From assembly GCA_013314865.1 (NCBI GenBank), contig JABUEV010000130.1, positions 1-6,885 of the forward strand: DNA of 6,885 nt, in the 5' to 3' direction. A model generated the notes under the pieces. It was not told the origin of the DNA and did not search any database. It saw only the letters and a program-made list of their open reading frames with translations. Each line of letters starts with the position of its first letter. Within the stretch, counting starts at the first letter, position 1. Source of the stretch: Bacteroidales bacterium. Lineage in GTDB: Bacteria > Bacteroidota > Bacteroidia > Bacteroidales > VadinHA17. A program made the position numbers and the translations under genes. Positions 1-5,611 of the stretch are shown one piece after another.

Positions 1-1265
1 AAGTCTGTTATCTCTTCTCGCGTTATTTTTTTGTTCGTTCTTGTCAGGTCTTTTAGTGTTTCATAAGGTCTGTGATAACCCTCCCTCCGGAGAACAGTCT
101 GAATGGCTTCTGCAATCACAATCCAGTTTTCATCCAGATCGGCCTTTATTTTGTCGGTATTGACATAGAGTTTATTAAGTCCTTTGAGCATTGAGCTTAA
201 TGCCAGGATTGTATGACCGACAGGCACTCCGATATTCCTGAGAACTGTTGAGTCGGTCAGGTCCCGCTGAAGCCTTGAAACAGGCAGTTTCATGGAAAGA
301 TGTTCAAATATGGCGTTGGCATAACCTAGATTGCCTTCACTGTTTTCAAAATCTATCGGATTCACTTTATGAGGCATTGCTGAGGATCCGATTTCACCCT
401 TTCTGATTTTCTGTCTGAAATAGTCAAGCGAAATATATGTCCATATATCTCTTGCAAGGTCAATCAGGATCACATTAATTCTTCTTAAATTGTCAAACAG
501 CGCTGCGAGGTTGTCGTAATGTTCTATCTGTGTTGTAGGATGTGATCTCTGAAGCCCCAGGGTGTCATTCACAAAGCTGTCAGCAAAAGCTATCCAGTCA
601 ATATCAGGATATGCAGCTTTGTGAGCATTGAAATTGCCTGTTGCCCCTCCAAATTTTGCACTGTAAGGAATTTGTCCGAAGTATTTCGACTGTTCATCAA
701 TCCGGGCAATAAAAACAGCTATTTCTTTTCCGAGTCTTGTCGGTGAAGCCGGCTGACCATGAGTTCTGGCAAGCATAGGTATGTCTTTCCATTCTTCGGC
801 AAAATTTGCCAGAGTCTCCCTGAGCTCAAAAAGAAGCGGGAAATAGACTTCAGCCATGGCATCCTTAAGTGACAGAGGGATTGCAGTATTATTAATATCC
901 TGTGATGTAAGGCCAAAATGGATAAACTCACTCCACCTGCCCCACCCTGACTGAAAGAATTTTTCCTTCAGGTAGTATTCCACTGATTTTACATCATGGT
1001 TTGTAATTTTTTCTGTCTCCTTTATTTTTTCTGCCTCGCTTAATGCAAAATCTTCATAGAAAGCCCTGAGAATGTTGAAGTTATTTTTATTAAAATCAGC
1101 CAGTTGAGGAAGAGGTATTTCACAAAGTGCTATGAAGTACTCTATTTCAACCATCAGGCGGTAGCGGATAAGTCCGAATTCGGAAAAATACACGTCGAGG
1201 TCTCTGACTTTCTGCCTGTATCTCCCGTCAAGGGGAGAAATTGCTGTAAGGGAATTTAAATCCAT
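1..1265 (-). CDS. purB: Adenylosuccinate lyase, C-terminus cut by window edge
   Basis: Cytosolic purine enzyme that releases fumarate from SAICAR and from adenylosuccinate, giving AICAR and AMP. Reading leftward from the ATG at 1265, 421 codons are open to the window edge with no stop or frameshift. The N-terminus contains ISPLDGRYRQKV, typical of the E. coli-like PurB branch. TNHDVKSVEYYLKEKF follows, then ARTHGQPAS with the catalytic-type His near residue 169, TTQIEHYD, and the superfamily signature GSSAMPHKVNPIDFEN, whose second Ser (about residue 295) is the catalytic-base serine of the family. KLPVSRLQRDLTDSTVLRN also matches E. coli PurB closely from memory. E. coli PurB has 456 residues, so roughly 30 to 35 C-terminal residues are missing. 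An AAAAGG lies 6 nt before the start codon, the only Shine-Dalgarno-like site in the window at a good distance. The gene diverges from mqnA. Confidence 0.96.
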   Translation of the reverse strand, partial: MDLNSLTAISPLDGRYRQKVRDLDVYFSEFGLIRYRLMVEIEYFIALCEIPLPQLADFNKNNFNILRAFYEDFALSEAEKIKETEKITNHDVKSVEYYLKEKFFQSGWGRWSEFIHFGLTSQDINNTAIPLSLKDAMAEVYFPLLFELRETLANFAEEWKDIPMLARTHGQPASPTRLGKEIAVFIARIDEQSKYFGQIPYSAKFGGATGNFNAHKAAYPDIDWIAFADSFVNDTLGLQRSHPTTQIEHYDNLAALFDNLRRINVILIDLARDIWTYISLDYFRQKIRKGEIGSSAMPHKVNPIDFENSEGNLGYANAIFEHLSMKLPVSRLQRDLTDSTVLRNIGVPVGHTILALSSMLKGLNKLYVNTDKIKADLDENWIVIAEAIQTVLRREGYHRPYETLKDLTRTNKKITREEITD

Positions 1266-1306
1266 AGTTGACCTTTTGGTGTTTTAAATTGTTTATACCT
1301 ATTGGA

Positions 1307-1314
1307 CAAAAGTA
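1307..1314 (-). promoter_or_regulatory. Candidate Bacteroidota -7 promoter element for purB
   Basis: The minus strand reads TACTTTTG, an exact match to the Bacteroidota primary sigma -7 consensus TAnnTTTG, 41 nt upstream of the purB start codon in the divergent gap. No TTTG stands at the usual -33 position. That region is a run of T residues (the complement of the A-run at 1331-1338), so the promoter would be only half canonical. A chance match is possible, since the consensus has only six fixed bases. Confidence 0.4.
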
Positions 1315-1342
1315 CTATTTTAGATGCATGAAAAAAAAGGAT

Positions 1343-2098
1343 ATGAATAAAATCAGGATTTCAGCGGTAAGGTATGCCAATACATATCCTTTTATTTACG
1401 GACTGAAACATTCTGCAATTCCGGTTAAGGCTGTTATTGAGACTGATCATCCGGCTGACTGTGCGCGCAAGCTATCTGAAAACAGGGCTGACCTCGGCCT
1501 TGTCCCTGTTGGTGCAATACCATCAATCGGGAAAAGTTACATTACAGGAAGTTATTGCATTGGTTCAAACGGCAAGGTGAGAACGGTCATGCTACTTAGC
1601 AACAGTGAACTTGATGAAATAAAATTTGTCTACCTGGATTACAGGTCACGAACATCCATAAACCTGGTTAAAGTCCTTGCCCGAAAGAAATGGAAGAAAG
1701 ATTTTCTGTGGATGAATACCTCGGAAAACTTTGACTTCCTCAATATTGGAGACAAGGCTGGTGTTGTGCTGATCGGTGACCAGTGTTTTGAATTTGAGAA
1801 AATGTTCAGAAAAAAATATGATCTGGGAGAAGAATGGTCGGAGTTGACAGGTTTGCCGTTTGTTTTTGCCTGCTGGATCTCCAACAGGCACCTTGACGAG
1901 GATTTTGTAAGTGAGTTTGATGAAGCTCTGAGGAATGGGGTAGACAACATCGAAAAAGTAGTGGAGGAGTTCGGTAATACAGGGTCTATCAGAGGAGGGG
2001 AGCTATATGACTATCTGACCAATAACATCGATTTTAAATTTGATGATGCCAAAAAAGAGGGAATGAAGTATTTTCTGAAAATGATGGAGGAGTTATGA
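1343..2098 (+). CDS. mqnA: Chorismate dehydratase MqnA, futalosine menaquinone pathway
   Basis: MqnA dehydrates chorismate to 3-[(1-carboxyvinyl)oxy]benzoate, the first committed step of the futalosine route to menaquinone, in the cytoplasm. The 251-residue protein shows the family pattern: ISAVRYANTYPFIYGL at residues 6-21 (usually written YLNTxPF), ADLGLVPVGAIPSI at 49-62, YCIGSNGKVRTVMLLS at 71-86, VYLDYRSRTSINLVK at 96-110, VLIGDQCFEFE at 142-152 and TGLPFVFACW at 169-178. This is the periplasmic-binding-protein-like fold used as an enzyme, with no signal peptide. I chose the ATG at 1343 because the conserved region begins right after it. In-frame ATGs at 1268 and 1328 would add an unconserved basic or hydrophobic tail, and the one at 1268 nearly abuts purB. 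Its stop overlaps the next gene by 4 bp. No other mqn gene is in the window. Confidence 0.9.
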   Translation: MNKIRISAVRYANTYPFIYGLKHSAIPVKAVIETDHPADCARKLSENRADLGLVPVGAIPSIGKSYITGSYCIGSNGKVRTVMLLSNSELDEIKFVYLDYRSRTSINLVKVLARKKWKKDFLWMNTSENFDFLNIGDKAGVVLIGDQCFEFEKMFRKKYDLGEEWSELTGLPFVFACWISNRHLDEDFVSEFDEALRNGVDNIEKVVEEFGNTGSIRGGELYDYLTNNIDFKFDDAKKEGMKYFLKMMEEL

Positions 2099-2553
2099 AT
2101 GAGCTTGGCAACAATGATAATTTCACTATCAGGGATTTCAGGGAAGAAGATTATGGCATGATCGCAGGACTCTGGGAACTGCTTGGACTAGGGAGCCCTG
2201 AAAGAGGAGATACCCTGGAAACCATCAAGGAGACTCTCAGAATCGGCGGCAGACTGCTTGTCATGGAAGAAATTTCATCAGGAAAAATTTGCGGAACTTC
2301 CTGGATGACATTTGACGGAAGAAGAATCCTGCTCCATCACTTTGGCATCCGGCCTGAAATGCAGGGTAACGGACTGTCAAAGAGCCTGCTTTCTGCTTCA
2401 TTGAGATATGTTAAGGAAAAAGGATGTCAGGCAAAGCTTGAAGTCCATACATCCAACTACAAAGCAATAAATCTCTATAAAAAATTCGGATTTAAGCACC
2501 TCGGAGACTTTGATGTTTACATCTTAAGGGATATCTCCCGGATTCAATTTTGA
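2095..2553 (+). CDS. GNAT-family N-acetyltransferase, substrate unknown
   Basis: Protein of 152 residues with a single GNAT (Gcn5-related) fold, expected to move an acetyl group from acetyl-CoA to an amine. The start FTIRDFREEDYGMIAGLW (10-27) is the typical first strand and helix. The acetyl-CoA pyrophosphate loop is FGIRPEMQGNGLSKSLL at 83-99, where QGNGLS corresponds to the (R/Q)xxGx(G/A) motif with Ser in the last place. Motif B is SNYKAINLYKKFGF at 120-133, common in small-molecule and RimI-like acetyltransferases. No membrane segment or signal peptide is seen. Its ATG overlaps the mqnA stop as ATGA, so translation is probably coupled. The substrate cannot be read from the sequence; protein N-termini, amino acids, polyamines or antibiotics are all possible. 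No promoter of its own is visible. Confidence 0.87.
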   Translation: MNELGNNDNFTIRDFREEDYGMIAGLWELLGLGSPERGDTLETIKETLRIGGRLLVMEEISSGKICGTSWMTFDGRRILLHHFGIRPEMQGNGLSKSLLSASLRYVKEKGCQAKLEVHTSNYKAINLYKKFGFKHLGDFDVYILRDISRIQF

Positions 2554-2577
2554 TTTTTAATTTAGAAGATTTATAAG

Positions 2578-2585
2578 TAAATTTG
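2578..2585 (+). promoter_or_regulatory. Candidate Bacteroidota -7 element for the small DNA-binding protein gene
   Basis: TAAATTTG matches the TAnnTTTG consensus exactly and sits in the 68-bp gap after the GNAT gene, about 37 to 40 nt before the start codon, which would leave a leader of roughly 30 nt. The nearest TTTG upstream (2549-2552, overlapping the GNAT stop) is 25 nt away, longer than the usual spacing of about 19 to 23. A TTTT lies at 20 nt. It suggests that the downstream gene is transcribed independently of mqnA and the GNAT gene. Confidence 0.42.
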
Positions 2586-2624
2586 AAGGTTAGACATACC
2601 GATCAATCTTAAAATCTATATATG

Positions 2625-2870
2625 ATGGCAAAAACAATCACCTTCAACGAGCTCCGGAAGATCAAAGACCGTTTACCCTCCGGAAGTATAAAAAAGATTG
2701 CCGAAACTCTTGATCTGAATGAAGAGACGGTGAGAAATTACTTCGGAGGGACTAATTTTGAAAGAGGAGAATGTGTGGGCATTCACTTTGAACAGGGGCC
2801 TGGTGGCGGAATTGTTACAATTGACGACACCACTATACTCGACATGGCTGAAAAAATGATCAACAGGTAA
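2625..2870 (+). CDS. Small helix-turn-helix DNA-binding protein, Bacteroidota type
   Basis: Protein of 81 residues of a kind I recognise from many Bacteroidota genomes, where it is annotated only as a DNA-binding protein. MAKTITFNELRKIKDRLP opens the protein. SGSIKKIAETLDLNEETVRN (19-38) reads as a helix-turn-helix: helix, turn at LDLN, recognition helix EETVRNYF. YFGGTNFERG follows, then a Gly-rich GPGGGIVTIDDTTILDMAEK tail that probably forms a short strand and helix. There is no ligand domain, metal site or membrane segment. The target and partners are unknown. Two adjacent in-frame ATGs occur (2622 and 2625); I chose the second because MAK is the usual beginning. No Shine-Dalgarno precedes it. 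The gene has a candidate promoter upstream and an intrinsic terminator 25 bp downstream, so it is probably transcribed alone. Confidence 0.82.
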   Translation: MAKTITFNELRKIKDRLPSGSIKKIAETLDLNEETVRNYFGGTNFERGECVGIHFEQGPGGGIVTIDDTTILDMAEKMINR

Positions 2871-2895
2871 TTTCAGCCGGGGCCGTCTGCTGTTT

Positions 2896-2926
2896 AAAGC
2901 AAAAGGCCCTGTCTTTTGCTTTTTTT
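2896..2926 (+). terminator. Intrinsic terminator after the small DNA-binding protein gene
   Basis: A perfect 10-bp stem is formed by AAAGCAAAAG (2896-2905) and CTTTTGCTTT (2913-2922) around a 7-nt loop. A T-run at 2920-2926 partly overlaps the 3' arm. The polarity fits the plus strand only. The stem is AT-rich, so it may be of moderate strength. It ends only 9 nt before the next start codon. Confidence 0.75.
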
Positions 2927-2935
2927 GTTCTTAGA

Positions 2936-3772
2936 ATGAACCTTACCAGCAATATTTATTCTGCTGAATTAAACCTCAGACAGCCAGCAGAGGATTTTTT
3001 TATCCGGATTTGGGGAAACACCAGACTTCCCTCCCATGACATCGACCATCACAGAAGGGTCTGGCATTATGCTAAGGAACTCCTTCAAAAAACGGAGGAA
3101 TGCCGTGGCGATAATTTCAGTTTTTCGCCTGATCAGCTGCTGCTTGCTTGCTATTTTCATGATATCGGCATGTCGGTTGATCGTGGGATAAAACACGGTA
3201 AACACGGAAAGGATATCTTTTTAAGGTTTCTTTCAGAACATAGAATTGATGCGGAAACCTTTAAAGATGCTCTCGATGCAGTAGAAAATCATGATGATAA
3301 AGATTACACCGCGCCGGCAAATCCAAATGACCTGATCAATTTCCTTTCAGCTTCTGATGATATGGATGCTTTTGGATACGCGGGAATTTACAGATATATC
3401 GAAATTTATCTTAACAGAAATTTTAAGCCCCATGTTTTAGGGAACCTTATCAGGGAAAATGCCTCAAAACGATTTGCGAACCTGAAAAGGAATTACGGAT
3501 TTCTAAAGAATCTGATTACCAGGCAAGAGAAAAGATACAAAATCATTGACAATTTTTTTACGGCCTATAATGAACAGGTAACCTGTCTTGAATCTGGTGA
3601 TAAAAATCAGTTTGCAGAATACGGCCTGGTTGAAGAAATCGGTAAATTAATATGTAATAACCTAAATATATCTGATGTTCTGACCGATCCTTTGCTTAAG
3701 CCCGGCAATGCCGAGGTCAGAAATTATCTCCAAAAGATTCAGTCAGAGTTAAAGACAAATCATTTTAGATAA
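2936..3772 (+). CDS. HD-domain phosphohydrolase-like protein
   Basis: Cytosolic protein of 278 residues with an N-terminal HD domain, a metal-dependent phosphohydrolase fold. The metal-binding pattern is visible: HDIDHHRRVWHYA at 34-46 (the HDxxHxxRV form seen in YedJ-like members), ACYFHDIG at 71-78 with the defining His75-Asp76, HGKHGKDIF at 87-95, AVENHDDKDY at 115-124, and SASDDMDAFGYAGI at 138-151, where Asp141 would be the last metal ligand. The remaining 125 or so residues are predicted mostly helical, rich in Lys, Asn and aromatic residues, and match nothing I know. Likely activity is phosphate ester or nucleotide hydrolysis, but the substrate is not determined. The start at 2936 is the only ATG between the upstream in-frame stop and the HD motif. 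It follows a terminator by 9 nt, so its promoter is unclear. No terminator is evident after it. Confidence 0.83.
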   Translation: MNLTSNIYSAELNLRQPAEDFFIRIWGNTRLPSHDIDHHRRVWHYAKELLQKTEECRGDNFSFSPDQLLLACYFHDIGMSVDRGIKHGKHGKDIFLRFLSEHRIDAETFKDALDAVENHDDKDYTAPANPNDLINFLSASDDMDAFGYAGIYRYIEIYLNRNFKPHVLGNLIRENASKRFANLKRNYGFLKNLITRQEKRYKIIDNFFTAYNEQVTCLESGDKNQFAEYGLVEEIGKLICNNLNISDVLTDPLLKPGNAEVRNYLQKIQSELKTNHFR

Positions 3773-3941
3773 TTTAAACCGCATTCGGACATTAATTTAC
3801 AGACAAAACCTTCCGTTCATACTATTAAAATGTACCTTTTGACAATGTCATTATTTTTAGATTCAGATTGAAAATTTTCCAGTTTAACGGCCTCTTAATG
3901 AGTTTTTTTCGTAAATTTAACTATATCTAACACTCAATAAG

Positions 3942-4556
3942 ATGGCTAATTATTTTCTTGTCTTCATTTTTGCAATTTACGCAGGCATTAATGAAAATAC
4001 AAACATGCCTTCGGCTTCTTCTGAGTTTCCTTTTTTGAAAGCAGGCAATGAATGGCGTTTCAGAATGAGCACCTCTCAAATGCCTACAAAAGTGGAAGTT
4101 GTTTATAAAATCTCATCAATCAGAGATGACGGCTATATCGAAGTCGAGACGAGGTTTTCCGGTCTTGGTTCTGAAACGATTTTCTGGTATGCCGATAAAA
4201 AGGAGTTTTCAGATTTAGCTTCTCCTGAGGACGGCTACAGGATAACATTACTTAAAGTCAACCCTGTGGTTAACGACACCTGGAGCTCGACTATGGAAGA
4301 GGAGGGAAAAACCATAACAGTTACCCGAAAAGTGGCATCATTGAATGAATCCATTCAACTACCTGATAAAACTGTTGCCAAAGACTGCATTAAAATTCAC
4401 GAAACAATGAGCGGTTATCCACAGTATTTTAAGGATATTTGGATAAGCAGGACATACGGAATAGTATATATCAAGGGTAAAGGTTATGTTGAAGAGGATG
4501 ATGAGCCTCCTCAATATTTTGATCTTGAATATGTACTGATTTCCAAATCTTTTTAA
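3942..4556 (+). CDS. Hypothetical protein, probably exported
   Basis: Protein of 204 residues that I do not recognise as a named family. The N-terminus NYFLVFIFAIYAGI is hydrophobic enough for a signal peptide, but it lacks the basic residues that normally precede the core and has no lipobox Cys, so export is probable rather than certain. A likely mature region begins near residue 25. FPFLKAGNEWRF (29-40) resembles the FPLKVGNxW opening found in uncharacterised extracytoplasmic Bacteroidota proteins. The rest alternates polar and hydrophobic residues as expected for a beta-rich domain (VEVVYKISSIRDDGYIEVET) and ends with an acidic EEDDEPPQYFDLEYVLI segment. A late GIVYIKGKGYV fits a terminal beta-hairpin. 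No catalytic motif, repeat or C-terminal sorting domain is visible. An in-frame TAA at 3918 with no start codon between it and 3942 fixes the ATG. The gene converges on the nitrilase gene. Confidence 0.68.
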   Translation: MANYFLVFIFAIYAGINENTNMPSASSEFPFLKAGNEWRFRMSTSQMPTKVEVVYKISSIRDDGYIEVETRFSGLGSETIFWYADKKEFSDLASPEDGYRITLLKVNPVVNDTWSSTMEEEGKTITVTRKVASLNESIQLPDKTVAKDCIKIHETMSGYPQYFKDIWISRTYGIVYIKGKGYVEEDDEPPQYFDLEYVLISKSF

Positions 4557-4611
4557 CGATTAGTAATTGTTTTCCGACAGGCTTGCAGAGAGGTCCGGTT
4601 CTTATTTGTAG

Positions 4612-5553
4612 TTACAACCAGGCAACTTTCTGAACCGGCTTATGGTCCTTCCCGATTATGTCTCTGTAAAGTATTGGCCTTCTTGCCATTAAGTATCTGT
4701 GTCCGCCTGCATCAGTAAGCTTCACCGGATCCAGAGTTGCAGTTACAACATCATTTCCGAGATGCCGGCATTCAGCAAGTATATCACCGAAAGGATCCAG
4801 AATCATTGAACAGCCGTTTTTGAGCTGGTCGTCATCCATTCCTATTGGATTTGAGAAGACTGCAAATACGGCATTGTCGTAAGCTCTGGCAGGAAGCCAT
4901 TTCATAAGCCACTCTCTGCCTTTCGGGCCATCAAATTCTGACCTCAGTATTTCCCTGTTCTTTTCCACATCTTTCCAAAGCTCAGGATCGACAAATCCTG
5001 CGCCCGGCCTTGGAGAAGGAGTGCACATAGTTACATGAGGCATGAAAATGACATCAGCTCCAAGAAGCTTTGTGGCACGTACATTCTCAATAATGTTATT
5101 ATCATAACAGATAAGAATGCCGCATTTCCATCCCTCAATTTCAAAAATTGTATAACTGTCTCCCGGTGTTATATGTTTATTGATGAAAGGATGAAGCTTC
5201 CGGTGTTTGGCTATTACTCCGTTTCCATCGACACATACGTATGTTTTAAAGATACGTTCACTCCTGTCCTTCTCGAAAAGGCCTGCAAGGATTCTGATTT
5301 GATGACGGGCTGATATTTTTATCAGCTTCTGTACAGAGTCGCCTTCAGGTACATATTCTGCAAGGTCAAGCATTTGTTCCCTTGTCAGTCGGCGTGCAAA
5401 GGTATAGCCGGTCAGGGAGCACTCGTGGAAGGCGATTGCGGCCGATCCTTCGGAAGCAGCCCTTCCTGCCAGCCCATCAATAACCGACAGGTTATATTCC
5501 TTGTCGCCGCTCCTGTTCTCAAATTGCGCTGTTGAAACTTTTATGCTTTTCAT
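4612..5553 (-). CDS. Nitrilase-superfamily carbon-nitrogen hydrolase
   Basis: Cytosolic 313-residue enzyme of the CN-hydrolase (nitrilase/amidase) superfamily, which cleaves non-peptide C-N bonds through a Glu-Lys-Cys triad. All three sites are visible: Glu44 in AFHECSLTGY, Lys119 in KHRKLHPF, and the nucleophile Cys149 in GILICYDNN. The standard C-terminal strands appear as ARAYDNAVFAVFSNPIG (222-238) and CSMILDPFGDILAE. Between the Cys motif and these lies a distinctive segment, MPHVTMCTPSPRPGAG, then FVDPELWKDVEK, that should form part of the substrate pocket. The length is usual for a single-domain member, and there is no glutamine-transfer or synthetase domain. The exact amide is unknown; N-carbamoyl amines, omega-amides and aliphatic amides are possibilities. 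The start lies 8 nt downstream of the U-run of the hydrogenase terminator, with an AT-only leader and no Shine-Dalgarno. Confidence 0.88.
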   Translation of the reverse strand: MKSIKVSTAQFENRSGDKEYNLSVIDGLAGRAASEGSAAIAFHECSLTGYTFARRLTREQMLDLAEYVPEGDSVQKLIKISARHQIRILAGLFEKDRSERIFKTYVCVDGNGVIAKHRKLHPFINKHITPGDSYTIFEIEGWKCGILICYDNNIIENVRATKLLGADVIFMPHVTMCTPSPRPGAGFVDPELWKDVEKNREILRSEFDGPKGREWLMKWLPARAYDNAVFAVFSNPIGMDDDQLKNGCSMILDPFGDILAECRHLGNDVVTATLDPVKLTDAGGHRYLMARRPILYRDIIGKDHKPVQKVAWL

Positions 5554-5561
5554 TTTTATAT

Positions 5562-5592
5562 AAAAAAAGGCCGGAGGAGATTCTCCGGCCTT
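5562..5592 (-). terminator. Strong intrinsic terminator after the hydrogenase gene
   Basis: Read on the minus strand, AAGGCCGGAG pairs with CTCCGGCCTT (plus-strand 5583-5592 and 5567-5576) in a perfect 10-bp, GC-rich stem with a 6-nt loop. A run of seven T residues follows (5568 down to 5562), two of them inside the stem. It begins about 20 nt after the hydrogenase stop codon. No T-run follows in the plus direction, so it serves minus-strand transcription only. Confidence 0.88.
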
Positions 5593-5599
5593 AAAAATA
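5592..5599 (-). promoter_or_regulatory. Possible -7-like element for the nitrilase gene, weak
   Basis: The minus strand reads TATTTTTA, differing from TAnnTTTG in the last base, immediately before the terminator hairpin and about 40 nt upstream of the nitrilase start. No TTTG is found at the -33 distance. If used, transcription would begin inside the left arm of the hairpin, so the transcript could not form the full terminator. This is a hypothesis; AT-rich DNA gives such matches easily. Confidence 0.18.
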
Positions 5600-5611
5600 A
5601 GAAATAATATT

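Noticed and set aside
1268..1342. Longer N-terminus for MqnA from the ATG at 1268 or 1328
   Set aside because: The added residues are not part of the MqnA family pattern, would occupy the divergent promoter gap, and conserved sequence begins directly after the ATG at 1343.
2753..2760. Exact TAAT-TTTG match inside the small DNA-binding protein gene as a promoter for the HD gene
   Set aside because: It is explained by the conserved coding sequence TNFE, has no -33 partner, and any transcript from it would meet the terminator at 2896-2926.
3838..3865. TTTTGACA followed by TAGATTCA as a promoter for the exported-protein gene
   Set aside because: The spacing and the -7 bases fit neither the Bacteroidota nor the sigma-70 consensus well, so it is not distinguishable from chance in AT-rich DNA.
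3890..3910. T-run at 3903-3909 as a terminator for the HD gene
   Set aside because: Only a 3-bp CTC/GAG stem precedes it, and it lies about 130 nt beyond the stop codon, closer to the next gene.
4595..4638. Inverted repeat CCGGTTC / GAACCGG at the convergent junction, as a bidirectional terminator
   Set aside because: The stem is only 7 bp with a loop of about 30 nt, no T-run follows on either strand, and the right arm lies in the nitrilase coding sequence.
5035..5313. Plus-strand 92-codon open frame opposite the nitrilase gene, and similar antisense frames over mqnA, purB and the hydrogenase
   Set aside because: They lie wholly within well-supported genes on the other strand, and their translations show no domain, motif or plausible composition.
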